A DNA stretch of 64,000 nucleotides. Origin: Lachnospiraceae bacterium (lineage in GTDB: Bacteria; Bacillota; Clostridia; Lachnospirales; Lachnospiraceae). Position numbers and translations under genes: made by a program. Location: assembly GCA_017405805.1 (NCBI GenBank), contig JAFQZU010000038.1, positions 1 to 64,000 of the forward strand, given 5' to 3'. The notes under the pieces were generated by a model. It searched no databases and was not told the DNA's origin. It was given only the letters and a program-made list of their open reading frames with translations. Positions 9,428 through 17,781 of this stretch are shown piece after piece (positions within the stretch are counted from its first letter, which is position 1; each line of letters starts with the position of its first letter).

Positions 9428-10367
9428 TATTTCCTCCCGCTGCGCAAATGGGGCATGGACGCAGGTTCTCTGCCGCCTGGTCCTTAGTCATTTCCGAGAC
9501 GGACCGCCCGATTCCCCCGCAGGACGGATCACAGTGGTAACGGTTCCCTTCTTTGGTGATCAGAACCATCCCGCTCTTTTGCGGATGGCACAGCTCACAG
9601 GCATGATAGATGGATCCGTCGCCGCTTCGGATGGTATCCAGCCGGGAGGCCGGCACTTCCCTGATCTGCGGATTGAGGTAAATACAGTGGCTGTCGGTGT
9701 GATAGACCACGCCGTATCGGGCCACATATACCTGCTCCTGTCCCGCTTCTGTGCCGCCGTCCGCATCTTCCGATGCGGCCCCTCCGCGGTATCCCACCCA
9801 GGCATGCCCGTAAAAGCGGCTCTGCATGCTGAAGGAGGGAAGTGCCAGAACCGGAATGAAGGGACGGATCCTGTATTCCGCAGACAGCAGGATATTCCCA
9901 TCCTTTGTCAAAATGCGGGAATGTCGGTAGGTTATGCCGCCCCCCGCGCACATTCTTCTCAGGTAATCTCTGCCCAGACTCGCGTTGACATGCCCCTGCA
10001 CATAAGCCTGGGTGAAGATCCGGCTGCCGATCTCTTCCGGCATGCCGGTGCCCGCGGAGCCGCCATCTCCGCCGTCCCCTTCGTTTCCGGCGGCGTACTC
10101 CATGTAATAGGCGTATTCGCACAGTTCTTCCCCGCATTGCTGCAGCGCCGCCTGCAGACTGCTCTGGAGCCGTACTGCCTCGAATAATGTCAGGACATTG
10201 AGCAGGAAGAAGAGAAACAAGGGCAGGACCATGGCAGCCTCCACCGTCATGCTCCCTCTGCTCTCCCTGTTAAGGAGAGGCCGGCATGCCCTTCTCCTTC
10301 GATCCGCTGCCCGGAGAGGCTTTTTCAATCTCACTGATCCTGATTCGAATCTCCCGATGCCGGGCAT
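9405..10367 (-). CDS. TadE/TadG-like pilus assembly protein, Cys/His-rich C-terminus
   Basis: 320 residues. A basic N-terminal stretch leads to SMTVEAAMVLPLFLFFLL (about 39-56), a class-III prepilin-like signal helix. The mature part is extracytoplasmic. Its C-terminal third holds CELCHP, DPSCGG and CPIC motifs with nearby histidines, which could bind metal or form disulfides. GAAAGGAGGGC precedes ATG 10367. It follows the DUF5702 gene and overlaps the A24-like gene by 23 bp. The TadE-type helix is clear; the C-terminal domain is not one I can name. Confidence 0.72.
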   Translation of the reverse strand: MPGIGRFESGSVRLKKPLRAADRRRRACRPLLNRESRGSMTVEAAMVLPLFLFFLLNVLTLFEAVRLQSSLQAALQQCGEELCEYAYYMEYAAGNEGDGGDGGSAGTGMPEEIGSRIFTQAYVQGHVNASLGRDYLRRMCAGGGITYRHSRILTKDGNILLSAEYRIRPFIPVLALPSFSMQSRFYGHAWVGYRGGAASEDADGGTEAGQEQVYVARYGVVYHTDSHCIYLNPQIREVPASRLDTIRSGDGSIYHACELCHPQKSGMVLITKEGNRYHCDPSCGGIGRSVSEMTKDQAAENLRPCPICAAGGNNGAGHEH

Positions 10368-10408
10368 GTAAAATGCCCTCCTTTCTCATTTCCTGCGTCT
10401 TCAAACAT

Positions 10409-11986
10409 TTAGTCGTAACCGACAGCCGTCTCCATGGAACACGCGTATCCGCCGCAGGATGCCCGCACGCCGATCTGCAGTGCATCGATGCAGTTGTCCA
10501 GCAGAAAGGTCCCGTTTCCATCGGTTTCCCGGATATTCATCTCCATAATGTCCATCGTGCGCTGCGTCTTGCGGGTACCTCCTTCCATATACAGAAGTCC
10601 CGCCAGATACTGTTCATAGGTCAGGCCTTGCGTCCCTTCCGTTCTGACCGCTTTTTTTTGCGGGTCCAGCAGCATGAGGAGCGAGGTCTGCCACTCCTCC
10701 GGCGTTTTGCTGAGAGGCACCTTTCCTCCGGCATACAGGACCCGCAGATCCTGCAGACTCTCCAGATAGGACCATCCCAGAATCAGCGCCGTCTCCAGCG
10801 GTTTCTCCAGCTCCGGGTTGAACAAAAGGAGCGAAGCCGCGCCCGCGATCACGGAAACTTTCGCTTTACGGCCCTCATCGCCGAGCAGACAGAGACAGTT
10901 TGCACCCTCCCGTATGAACATGAGGCGCCGCGCCGTCCCCTCCAGATTTTCCGCGTCAGCCCCTTCCCCGCAGAGGATATACTCCTGCTCGTAGCGCAGA
11001 GGACCCTCGTGGGGACCCTGAGTGTAACAGCCGCACTTCTCGCTGATATAGGCATTAAAGAGCAGCTCATCGGCCGCCGGATATCCGTGAGAATTTACGG
11101 GTACCAGCCCGCTCCCGGTCCGCACGGCACGGCGGGACAGCTGCGCGGACGGGTCGACCTGTCCCTGTGACAGGCTTGAAATATCTCCGAAGATCTGCCG
11201 CAGGAGCGGCAGCAGCATAAACCGCTCCATCTCATCGACCATCTGCTCCGCTTCGGGCTTTTCTCCGTAAAGTGCCTCTTCGGCAGCTTCTGCCCTGCCG
11301 CCGGACGCCGCGCCGTTTTCCTGTGCTTCTTCCAGGGTCTGCTCCGCCTTTTCCCTTCCCTTTTGAAGCGCCTCCTTCAGTTCCTGCGTGTTTTCCTCCC
11401 TGCGTACCTCCCAGTCTCTGCCGGAGATCTCCAATCCGTGCCACTGGTCCGCACTGACGAGCACTTTGCCGAGCACGGCGCCTGCGGGATCCGCCGTCAT
11501 ATAGGCGTAGACCTGTTCCCTGACCGCCTTCCCGTTCCCGTCACAGGCAAAGCGGGCCTGCGGTACCTGCAGCGATTCGATCGCCAGCGGGGACAATTCC
11601 ACCGATCTGCCGACGGTCCTCCTGCAGTTTTCTTCCAGATAAAGCCGCAGTCTTGCGCAGACATGATCCAGGGAGCCGGCCTGTGTCCCATACCCGGTGT
11701 CGATCATAAAAAGATCATACCGGCGGTGCAGCACAGGATGAAATTCCGCCAGCACGGAGCCGGCCGCGATCCTCGTCACACTCTCCAGCCTCATGCGTAC
11801 GGCACTCTGTCTCAGACCGCTGAGCAAAACAAAAAACAGGGCCAGTATTGCAGACAGCGAGAGCGCCAGAAAGATCGTCAGGTAGCCTTCTGCCCGCGCC
11901 CGGAGAGAAATTCTCTCTTTTTCCTCAGGAGATGATGGAGCTGCTGTCACTGTTGATCTTCTGGAATATTTTTTTTGCGAGATCAT
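10409..11986 (-). CDS. DUF5702-type Tad-locus membrane-anchored protein
   Basis: Up to 525 residues. One N-terminal transmembrane helix (GYLTIFLALSLSAILALFFVLL) is followed by a large extracytoplasmic domain rich in short helices. This matches the DUF5702 protein common in clostridial Tad loci and may act like a TadG/TadF component. The longest start, ATG 11986, would overlap the flp gene by 62 bp. No good ATG lies after flp, so the true start may be a GTG near 11950 or a rare codon near the flp stop. The N-terminal ~30 residues are therefore doubtful. Function in assembly is inferred from position only. Confidence 0.68.
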   Translation of the reverse strand: MISQKKYSRRSTVTAAPSSPEEKERISLRARAEGYLTIFLALSLSAILALFFVLLSGLRQSAVRMRLESVTRIAAGSVLAEFHPVLHRRYDLFMIDTGYGTQAGSLDHVCARLRLYLEENCRRTVGRSVELSPLAIESLQVPQARFACDGNGKAVREQVYAYMTADPAGAVLGKVLVSADQWHGLEISGRDWEVRREENTQELKEALQKGREKAEQTLEEAQENGAASGGRAEAAEEALYGEKPEAEQMVDEMERFMLLPLLRQIFGDISSLSQGQVDPSAQLSRRAVRTGSGLVPVNSHGYPAADELLFNAYISEKCGCYTQGPHEGPLRYEQEYILCGEGADAENLEGTARRLMFIREGANCLCLLGDEGRKAKVSVIAGAASLLLFNPELEKPLETALILGWSYLESLQDLRVLYAGGKVPLSKTPEEWQTSLLMLLDPQKKAVRTEGTQGLTYEQYLAGLLYMEGGTRKTQRTMDIMEMNIRETDGNGTFLLDNCIDALQIGVRASCGGYACSMETAVGYD

Positions 11987-12101
11987 TCAGCTGCTTTTTG
12001 AATATGACCACGAGGCCGATGAGGACCACCATGATCAGGATCACTTCCACGGTCCCCATTCCGGACTCATCCCGTATAAAAGACCTGATATCTCTGCTCA
12101 T
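11925..12101 (-). CDS. flp: Flp-type type IVb pilin (major pilus subunit)
   Basis: 58 residues, too short for many gene finders. The start is MSRDIRSFIRDESG followed by MGTVEVILIMVV. Cleavage after Gly14 would leave Glu at position 5 of the mature pilin, the classic type IV prepilin rule. One hydrophobic helix and a short Lys/Ser-rich tail follow, as in the Flp1 family. GGAAGG lies just upstream of ATG 12101. It sits between tadC and the DUF5702 gene, where the major pilin of clostridial Tad loci is expected. The processing enzyme is probably the TadV-like peptidase at 16647-17093. Confidence 0.87.
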   Translation of the reverse strand: MSRDIRSFIRDESGMGTVEVILIMVVLIGLVVIFKKQLNDLAKKIFQKINSDSSSIIS

Positions 12102-12113
12102 ATACCTTCCTTT

Positions 12114-13619
12114 CTACATTCCAAATGTGTAATAAGCGGGAATGATGATGATCACCATCGTGATCGTCAGCATCATCCCCATCGGAAACAGTAGTTTCGT
12201 CTCCGCCTCCTCTGATATCTCCCGCGCGGTATTCCTCCGCTCCATCACCGCGGCGTCGGCTTCCGCCTGAAGCGCGGACAGTAGCGACCGGTTGCCCTTC
12301 CTGAGATTCTGCAGAAGGAGCGTACAGAATCTCGTATACTGTCGGGACCGGCATCTTCTGCCGAAATGGCTGTATGCCTCTCCCTCGGAAACGCCGCTTC
12401 CCAGCTCTCTGCATACCATCAGGATCTCCTCGTAGGCACCGTTGGGCTGCCCGCCCCGCCTGCGGAGCGCCTGATACGATTCTCCCAGCTGTTCAAAGCA
12501 GCCCCGCACACTTACGCCGGCCCCGAGATAGAGGACCATTTTGCTCACGATCTCCGGGTAGGCCAGACGGATCTGTCTCTCCCTCGCAAGCATTTTTTCA
12601 TGGAGCCGGGCCGCAGAGACCAGAGCTGTCAGGATCCCCGCAAGCACTGCCGTCACAAATATGCCCGTCCCGGAATCGGGAGGGTTTTCCGTCCAGTCCA
12701 CTGTCACGCCCCGCACCTTCTGCGGCAGCGCGAAGGCAGCGCCGGTCAGGTCTTCCTGTTCACTGGCCTCCAGTGCCTGTCCTACCTCTCTCTTGAAAGC
12801 GTCCTCCGGAGCTGCCGGCGCCGGAATGACCATGACAGGGATCTGTGCCGTATATCTTCTTCCCACGGCAGTCCCGTCATCGTACGTCATGACAGCCGTC
12901 AGTGTGACCTCCTCCTGCTGCCCCTGCGCAAGCGCCCGGGCATTGACCGTGCCGTCCGAATCGATCAGGGCGTAGCTGCTGCTCTCCCAGGCGATGGAAA
13001 AAGGATACCCTTCCGCTGCGGCAATAAGGCTGAGCGGTCCGCACACGTGTCTTGTGTCCCGGTTCTGCGAGAGGATCATGGACGGGAGCTCGCGCGAGAG
13101 CGCGTCGGCTAATCTGTCCGTTTCCTCCTCTGCAAGCCTTACGGCATGCAGCGTGACACTGTACCGCTCCTTTCCCGGAAAGCCGTCTTCTTCCGCTTCC
13201 GGGAATCTGGCCGTGAGGGACATCTGCACGTCCTCTCCTCCGACCTCTTCCCGGACCACGTTCCCGCTCCTGTCCATGCGCGCTTCCAATCCCGCCGCGG
13301 CATAGGACGCCGCTGCAAGCAGATCTCCCGCCAGGATGACGCAGAGAAGGAGCTTGAGCCGGCCTGCATGGCACTGCTCTTCCCTCTTTTTCAGATCCGG
13401 TCCCGGATGCAGGGCCGCCAGATCTCTGCGCACCTGTTCCTGCTGCAGAAGGTCCGGCATGCGATGGCGCCGCCCCTTCTCATACAGCCGGTAGAGCATC
13501 GCTGCGGCGGCATCGAACAATCCCTGCTTCTCCTCTGCCGCCCGCCGTCTGCTGCGCGCCGCGAGAAGCATCAGGAGCAGATAGAGGACGATCACCGCGC
13601 CGTATACATAGATCTGCAT
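12114..13619 (-). CDS. tadC: TadC-like inner-membrane platform protein with extracytoplasmic insert
   Basis: 501 residues. The C-terminal ~180 residues are a type II secretion F domain ending in helix MMLTITMVIIIIPAYY. An N-terminal helix, a cytoplasmic stretch and a second helix come first. Between about residues 110 and 310 is an extracytoplasmic insert containing an Ig-like pattern: FSIAWESSSYALIDSDG, then VTLTAVMTYDDG, resembling an atrophied bacterial Ig fold. Classical TadC proteins are ~300 residues, so this insert accounts for the extra length. TadB and TadC form the platform on which TadA drives pilin assembly. AAGGAGG precedes ATG 13619. The gene is 12 bp upstream of flp. Confidence 0.82.
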   Translation of the reverse strand: MQIYVYGAVIVLYLLLMLLAARSRRRAAEEKQGLFDAAAAMLYRLYEKGRRHRMPDLLQQEQVRRDLAALHPGPDLKKREEQCHAGRLKLLLCVILAGDLLAAASYAAAGLEARMDRSGNVVREEVGGEDVQMSLTARFPEAEEDGFPGKERYSVTLHAVRLAEEETDRLADALSRELPSMILSQNRDTRHVCGPLSLIAAAEGYPFSIAWESSSYALIDSDGTVNARALAQGQQEEVTLTAVMTYDDGTAVGRRYTAQIPVMVIPAPAAPEDAFKREVGQALEASEQEDLTGAAFALPQKVRGVTVDWTENPPDSGTGIFVTAVLAGILTALVSAARLHEKMLARERQIRLAYPEIVSKMVLYLGAGVSVRGCFEQLGESYQALRRRGGQPNGAYEEILMVCRELGSGVSEGEAYSHFGRRCRSRQYTRFCTLLLQNLRKGNRSLLSALQAEADAAVMERRNTAREISEEAETKLLFPMGMMLTITMVIIIIPAYYTFGM

Positions 13620-13656
13620 GAAATATGCCGCCTCCTTCCGTTATTCCTTCCTGTGC

Positions 13657-14439
13657 CTACACCCGGATGTCCAGTATCTTCTCTCCCAGAGCATACGCTG
13701 CCAGATATCCCGCAAGACACACCGTCATGAAGGCGATCCCCGTGAGATTATGGTAGAGTACGTCAAAAAAGCCCGGCGACGTGGCGCTCACATACAGGAC
13801 CAGCACAAACGGCGTCATATTCATGATCCGGCACTCCATTCTCCTGTTTCCCAAAAGGATCCGTATCTCCTCCTCCACGTCGATCCTCTCCTGCAAAAGA
13901 ACGGCAGTCCTGCCCAGTACGTCTACCATGTTGCCGCCGCTCCGCTTCAAAATGGCAAACACTTCCGAAAACTCCCGGATCTCTTCCACGTCCCAGCCGG
14001 CCGCAAATGCCTCCAGGAGCTGTTCCAGCGGTACCCGGTTTTCCAGTCCGTTCTCGATCCTGACCAGCTCCTTTGTGATGACGGCGTTCTCTCCGTACTG
14101 AAAGGCCATCTCCTTCCGGCTCTCGCAGAAGGCGTTCTCCGGCGAATCGCCGGCTTTCAGGGCTGTGATGACGCTCCCGAGCGCATCCCGGAACTGCGCC
14201 GCAAGCACCCGCTGCTCCTTTTCCCGCCTCTCCTTCCGCCTGAAACAGGCATAGGCCGCACCGGCCGGCAGAAGCGGCAGCAGCGCTGCGAGCGACCGGT
14301 AAAACAGCATGCTGAGGAGGAATGCTGCCGCAAGCGCATCGGGCAGGCTCCTGAGATCAAAGTCCAATGCCCGCCATCTCGAACTTAAGGCGGTGAGCCG
14401 GCTCCGCAAGCCTGATCCACTCTCCTTCCAGCTTCCCAT
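13657..14439 (-). CDS. tadB: TadB-like inner-membrane platform protein
   Basis: 260 residues with a type II secretion F domain (FRDALGSVITALKAGDSPENAF, about 84-105) and hydrophobic helices at both ends. It is the partner of TadC in the Tad pilus motor platform. ATG 14439 has GAGGAG 6 nt upstream and lies inside the end of tadA, so the two genes overlap by 83 bp. No later ATG gives a complete F domain. Such a long overlap is unusual, but both reading frames look genuine and it implies translational coupling. Confidence 0.87.
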   Translation of the reverse strand: MGSWKESGSGLRSRLTALSSRWRALDFDLRSLPDALAAAFLLSMLFYRSLAALLPLLPAGAAYACFRRKERREKEQRVLAAQFRDALGSVITALKAGDSPENAFCESRKEMAFQYGENAVITKELVRIENGLENRVPLEQLLEAFAAGWDVEEIREFSEVFAILKRSGGNMVDVLGRTAVLLQERIDVEEEIRILLGNRRMECRIMNMTPFVLVLYVSATSPGFFDVLYHNLTGIAFMTVCLAGYLAAYALGEKILDIRV

Positions 14440-15595
14440 CTTTTTCTCCTCTCTCCCTGAATTGGTACAGGGGCGTGAGCTGCACCTGGCCGTCCAGAAG
14501 CCCCGTGACCTCCGAGATCTCGAGGAGCTTTCTGCTTCTGTCCCGGAGCCTGCCCAGATGGACGATCAGGTCGATCCCCGATGCGATCTGCCCCCTGATG
14601 GCGGGAAGGGGCAGGTCCATTCCCATCAGGACCATGGTCTCCAGCCTGGCGATCATATCCCGTGCGCTGTTGGCATGGCCTGTACTCAGGCTCCCGTCAT
14701 GGCCGGTGTTCATAGCCTGCAGCATATCGATGGCCTCCGCCCCGCGCACCTCTCCGACGATCACCCTGTCCGGCCGGATCCGAAGGCTCGCCCGGATCAG
14801 GTCCCGGATCGTGACCGGCTCACAGCCCTCTACGTTGGCGTTCCGCGCCTCCAGCCGCACCAGGTTGGGGCTGTGAAGGAGCTGCAGTTCTGCGCTGTCC
14901 TCTATGGTCACGATCCGCTCCTGCGGAGGTATGAAACCGCTCAGAACATTCAGGAAGGTGGTCTTGCCGGACCCGGTTCCGCCGCTCACGAAGATATTGA
15001 GCTTTGCCAGCACACACTTTCTCAAAAACTCTGCCGCTTCCTCCGACAGCGCTCCCAGACGCAGTAGATCCTCCATGGCAAAAGGCCTGTCCGGAAACCG
15101 GCGTATGGTGAGGACCGGACCGCACAGCGCCACCGGCGGCAGGATCACGTTCACGCGGGAGCCGTCTTCGAGGCGCGCGTCCACGATCGGGGAGGAGGCG
15201 TTCACCACGCGGTTGCAGGACGCGACGATCTGCTGGATCAGATTGTGGAGCTTCTCCTCCGAGGAAAAAGCGATCCCCGCCGGCAGGAGCTCCCCTGCCC
15301 TCTCGATAAATATGCTGGAAGGGCCGTTCACCATGATCTCCGTGATCCCGGGATCGTCCAGGAGCTCCTGGAGCACATCCAGTCTCCGGATCGCGTGAAA
15401 GATCTCCTGTCTGAGCGATTTCATCTCCTCCACCGTCAGCTGTCCCTCCCGGCGTCTGGCAGTGATGGCCTCATCGATCAGATCCAGGACCTCTGTGTCC
15501 GGAATCTCCCTGGACAGGTCGATCCCCCGCAGGATCTCCTCGTGGATGGTGCTCCTTGCCTGCTCGTAGCGGCTGTTCTCTCCCGGATGCTTCAA
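14357..15595 (-). CDS. tadA: TadA/CpaF pilus assembly ATPase
   Basis: 412 residues, close to the family size. The N-terminal domain contains DPGITEIMVNGPSSIF, typical of CpaF. Walker A GGTGSGKTT is at residues 205-213, an Asp box follows (TIEDSAELQL), and the Walker B region is RVIVGEVRGAEA, with a His box in TGHDGSLSTGHAN. TadA is the hexameric cytoplasmic ATPase that powers Tad pilus extension and often retraction. Its ATG overlaps the tadZ stop as ATGA, and its 3' end overlaps tadB. Confidence 0.95.
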   Translation of the reverse strand: MKHPGENSRYEQARSTIHEEILRGIDLSREIPDTEVLDLIDEAITARRREGQLTVEEMKSLRQEIFHAIRRLDVLQELLDDPGITEIMVNGPSSIFIERAGELLPAGIAFSSEEKLHNLIQQIVASCNRVVNASSPIVDARLEDGSRVNVILPPVALCGPVLTIRRFPDRPFAMEDLLRLGALSEEAAEFLRKCVLAKLNIFVSGGTGSGKTTFLNVLSGFIPPQERIVTIEDSAELQLLHSPNLVRLEARNANVEGCEPVTIRDLIRASLRIRPDRVIVGEVRGAEAIDMLQAMNTGHDGSLSTGHANSARDMIARLETMVLMGMDLPLPAIRGQIASGIDLIVHLGRLRDRSRKLLEISEVTGLLDGQVQLTPLYQFRERGEKDGKLEGEWIRLAEPAHRLKFEMAGIGL

Positions 15596-16650
15596 GGCTT
15601 CCCTCCTTTCCCCGTGTCGAAGAGTTTTTCCTCCGCAGCCAGCTTTTCCACAAATGCGGCCAGTTCTCCCCGTGTCAGCATGTCCAGGCGGGGCGGCAGC
15701 GTGCGGAATACCGGCATCCGGAATTTTTTCATGCGCAGCAGGATCTCCTCGCAGTGCATCTCCCGCAGCATCTCTTCATAGCGGAGCATTTTTGCCTTGG
15801 AAAAGCCGTCCTCCCGCTCGATGGTATAGACCACGTCGCATCCTTTGAGAATGTCGAAGAGCCCGTCCGTATGCTCCGTCAGGTCCAGGATCAGATACCG
15901 GTATTCCGTCACCTGCTCGATGGTATCCAGAAGGGAGAGCCACTCCTGCTGGCGAATGGACCGCATCTGCAGAAACGATTCCATGGGCGGAATGTAGTGC
16001 AGGGCGCCGATCTTTTCCGTCATGAGGCTGATCTGGGCTGCCATCTTCTCCCTGGCGCACTCGTTGTAATAAAGAAGGTCGCTGACGCTGGCCCGGTAAT
16101 TCTTCTCGAGCAGCACGCCCAAGCCGGACCAGGCCTCAAAATTCAGATACAGCGTGCGCGCCTCCCTTGCCAGGATCTGGCCCAGGCACAGGGAGAAGGT
16201 CGTCTGCAGACAGCGCGTGAGGGGAGAATAGACGCCGATCCGCCGCATCGGGGCGCCGTGGCGCATGCTGCCGGGCGAAAAATGCGTGTCCGCGGCGCAC
16301 CGCTCCCGTATCCCCGCTGCGATGTTTTCCACCGCCTGGTACTTGCTGATGCTGTCCTCCTCCATGTAGCACTCCTCCTCGTTCAGGATCAGCACGGAGG
16401 AAAAACCGGCTTCCCGCACCGCCCCGGTATACTGGGACTGGGCGATGACCAGAAGCGAGAGATCCCCGGGGCGGCAGTGTTCCAAGAGGCTTGCGCCGGA
16501 GGAGTAAAGCGAGATCCCGCAGGGGACCGCCTCGGTTTCCATAAGATAGTCCGCCAGGCGATGCATATAGCCTGTTTCGCTGTCGCAAAGCGCAATTCGT
16601 CCGGTGCTCCCCGCGGGAGCCGCCTGTTCCATAGAACTGATCGTATTCAT
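15592..16650 (-). CDS. TadZ/CpaE-like protein, receiver-like plus degenerate ParA-like domain
   Basis: 352 residues. The first ~130 residues look like a degenerate receiver fold (RIALCDSETGYMHRLADYL). The rest resembles the MinD/ParA-like part of TadZ, which places the pilus machine in the cell. The usual deviant Walker A (KGGxGKT) is replaced by SPLTRCLQTTFSL, so it probably does not hydrolyse ATP. A CxH-type cluster is absent. It starts in an ATGA overlap with the peptidase gene and ends in an ATGA overlap with tadA. The call rests on fold-like features plus its fixed place before tadA; sequence similarity is low. Confidence 0.68.
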   Translation of the reverse strand: MNTISSMEQAAPAGSTGRIALCDSETGYMHRLADYLMETEAVPCGISLYSSGASLLEHCRPGDLSLLVIAQSQYTGAVREAGFSSVLILNEEECYMEEDSISKYQAVENIAAGIRERCAADTHFSPGSMRHGAPMRRIGVYSPLTRCLQTTFSLCLGQILAREARTLYLNFEAWSGLGVLLEKNYRASVSDLLYYNECAREKMAAQISLMTEKIGALHYIPPMESFLQMRSIRQQEWLSLLDTIEQVTEYRYLILDLTEHTDGLFDILKGCDVVYTIEREDGFSKAKMLRYEEMLREMHCEEILLRMKKFRMPVFRTLPPRLDMLTRGELAAFVEKLAAEEKLFDTGKGGKP

Positions 16651-17093
16651 AGTGCATACCTGACGCCGTTCCGCTCAAGGAGCAGACACAGCATGATCCC
16701 GGTGCCGATCGGCACCGCAAAGGGGACGGGCCTGTGCCGGTCCCTGTGACGAAGCAGCAAACAGAGGGCGATCACGCCGCCCGCAAGAAATGAGAGCAGG
16801 GCGCAGACGCGGTATGTCGCGCGGTCCATGTAGAGCGCAAGCACCGCCAGCATCTTGATGTCTCCCGCGCCGAGTCCTCCCGACAGCCAGAAGGGATACA
16901 TCACAAGGACCGTCAGGAACATCCTCGAGGCAAGGACCGGCACGGCGCCGGCCTCGCCGGCCGCGATGCGCAGCAGGATCCCGTATCCGAGGGTCGGGAA
17001 AAGCAGCCAGTTGGGGATCTTTCCGTCCTTTATATCCGATACCGCGGCCATCACCGCAAACAGCGCCAGCACGCCCCGGCTTCCTTCCGCCAT
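16647..17093 (-). CDS. tadV: TadV/CpaA-type prepilin peptidase
   Basis: 148 residues from ATG 17093, chosen because AAAGGAGGTGAG lies 6 nt upstream. A longer ORF start at 17156 lies above the predicted promoter -10 and is unlikely. It is an A24 aspartic peptidase: Asp20 in AVSDIKDGKIPNWL and Asp78 in GGLGAGDIKML, embedded in hydrophobic helices. It cleaves Flp prepilin after Gly at the cytoplasmic face. First gene of the Tad operon. Confidence 0.88.
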   Translation of the reverse strand: MAEGSRGVLALFAVMAAVSDIKDGKIPNWLLFPTLGYGILLRIAAGEAGAVPVLASRMFLTVLVMYPFWLSGGLGAGDIKMLAVLALYMDRATYRVCALLSFLAGGVIALCLLLRHRDRHRPVPFAVPIGTGIMLCLLLERNGVRYAL

Positions 17094-17127
17094 AGGTCTC
17101 ACCTCCTTTCCGCGGCTGGTAAACCAG

Positions 17128-17156
17128 ATTATAGGGAGCAGAAAATCGGGGCGCAA
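17128..17156 (-). promoter_or_regulatory. Tad operon promoter
   Basis: Minus strand: TTGCGC (17151-17156), 17-bp spacer, TATAAT (17128-17133). It lies 35 bp before the TadV ribosome-binding region. With the tight gene spacing downstream, it could drive all eleven Tad-type genes and the VaFE gene. Confidence 0.65.
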
Positions 17157-17409
17157 CAGGGCCGTATATAGGCCTTTTTATTTGTGAAAAATGACAAAAA
17201 ACGCCCCGGGGAAGGTGCCTTTAAGCCCTGTAAACGCCGTAAAACCCGGCCTTTGCAGGGTGTCAAAAGCGCCTCCTGCAGCCGCCGTTTCAGGGCTCCT
17301 GTACCGCTCCCGGAGGGCCGGAAAACGGCGGTACGAGGTTTTGCCGGAGGGGGAGTTTCTCTTTTCGCGGCGGATAATCCGCCAAAAGAGGCGGCAGCCA
17401 CGAATCCCG
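17157..17409. other. GC-rich intergenic stretch between divergent promoters
   Basis: Between the Tad promoter (minus) and the rubredoxin promoter (plus) I see no convincing gene. The stretch holds several stems, for example CGGCGGATAATCCGCC near 17368-17384 framed by CTTTT and AAAAG, and CCGCCGTTTC/GAAAACGGCGG around 17283-17330. Overlapping plus-strand ORFs here are Arg/Pro-rich and unlike proteins. It could be a structured RNA or regulatory region. Confidence 0.3.
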
Positions 17410-17438
17410 TTGCATCCCCCGTGCGCTTCCTATATAAT
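17410..17438 (+). promoter_or_regulatory. Rubredoxin promoter
   Basis: TTGCAT (17410-17415), 17-bp spacer, TATAAT (17433-17438) on the plus strand, about 65 bp before the rubredoxin start. Confidence 0.65.
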
Positions 17439-17504
17439 CCTGTATATGACGGGAACAGCTTCCCGGAGCATACTCAATCTTTTTTCCGATGAAAGGGGAA
17501 TTTC

Positions 17505-17669
17505 ATGAAGAAATACGTTTGTGACGTCTGCGGCTATATCTATGATCCCGAGGTCGGCGATCCGGACAACGGCATTGATCCCGGCACGGCCTTCGAAGAC
17601 CTTCCCGACGATTGGGAGTGTCCTATGTGCAGCGTGGGCAAGGAGGAGTTCTCCGAATCCGACGAATAA
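17505..17669 (+). CDS. Rubredoxin
   Basis: 54 residues. Two CxxC pairs, YVCDVCGY (Cys6, Cys9) and ECPMCSVG (Cys39, Cys42), bind one iron, with the typical DWECP between them and [16 protein letters not shown] in the middle. It is the cytoplasmic one-electron carrier of anaerobes, often feeding rubrerythrin or flavodiiron oxygen and peroxide defence. GAAAGGGG precedes ATG 17505. It is monocistronic, with its own promoter and terminator, and converges on the DUF1858 gene. Confidence 0.96.
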   Translation: MKKYVCDVCGYIYDPEVGDPDNGIDPGTAFEDLPDDWECPMCSVGKEEFSESDE

Positions 17670-17710
17670 GCTGCCGCTTTAAAAGAAATGCTGCGCTTTG
17701 GGCGCACGAA

Positions 17711-17748
17711 AAAAAGAACCGTTGTCCTTCGGGATAAACGGTTCTTTT
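17711..17748. terminator. Bidirectional terminator (rubredoxin / DUF1858)
   Basis: AAAAGAACCGTT pairs with AACGGTTCTTTT through a stem closed by a TTCG tetraloop, with one bulged A. The plus strand has a T-rich tail, and the A run at the left makes a T run on the minus strand. It lies between two convergent genes and can stop both. Confidence 0.85.
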
Positions 17749-17781
17749 CCTTTTGTCCAAAAGATTAGTAATGCGCAGGCC

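Noticed and set aside
17184-17508. Two overlapping plus-strand ORFs before rubredoxin
   Set aside because: Arg/Pro-rich shadow composition, no ribosome site, and they run over the rubredoxin promoter.
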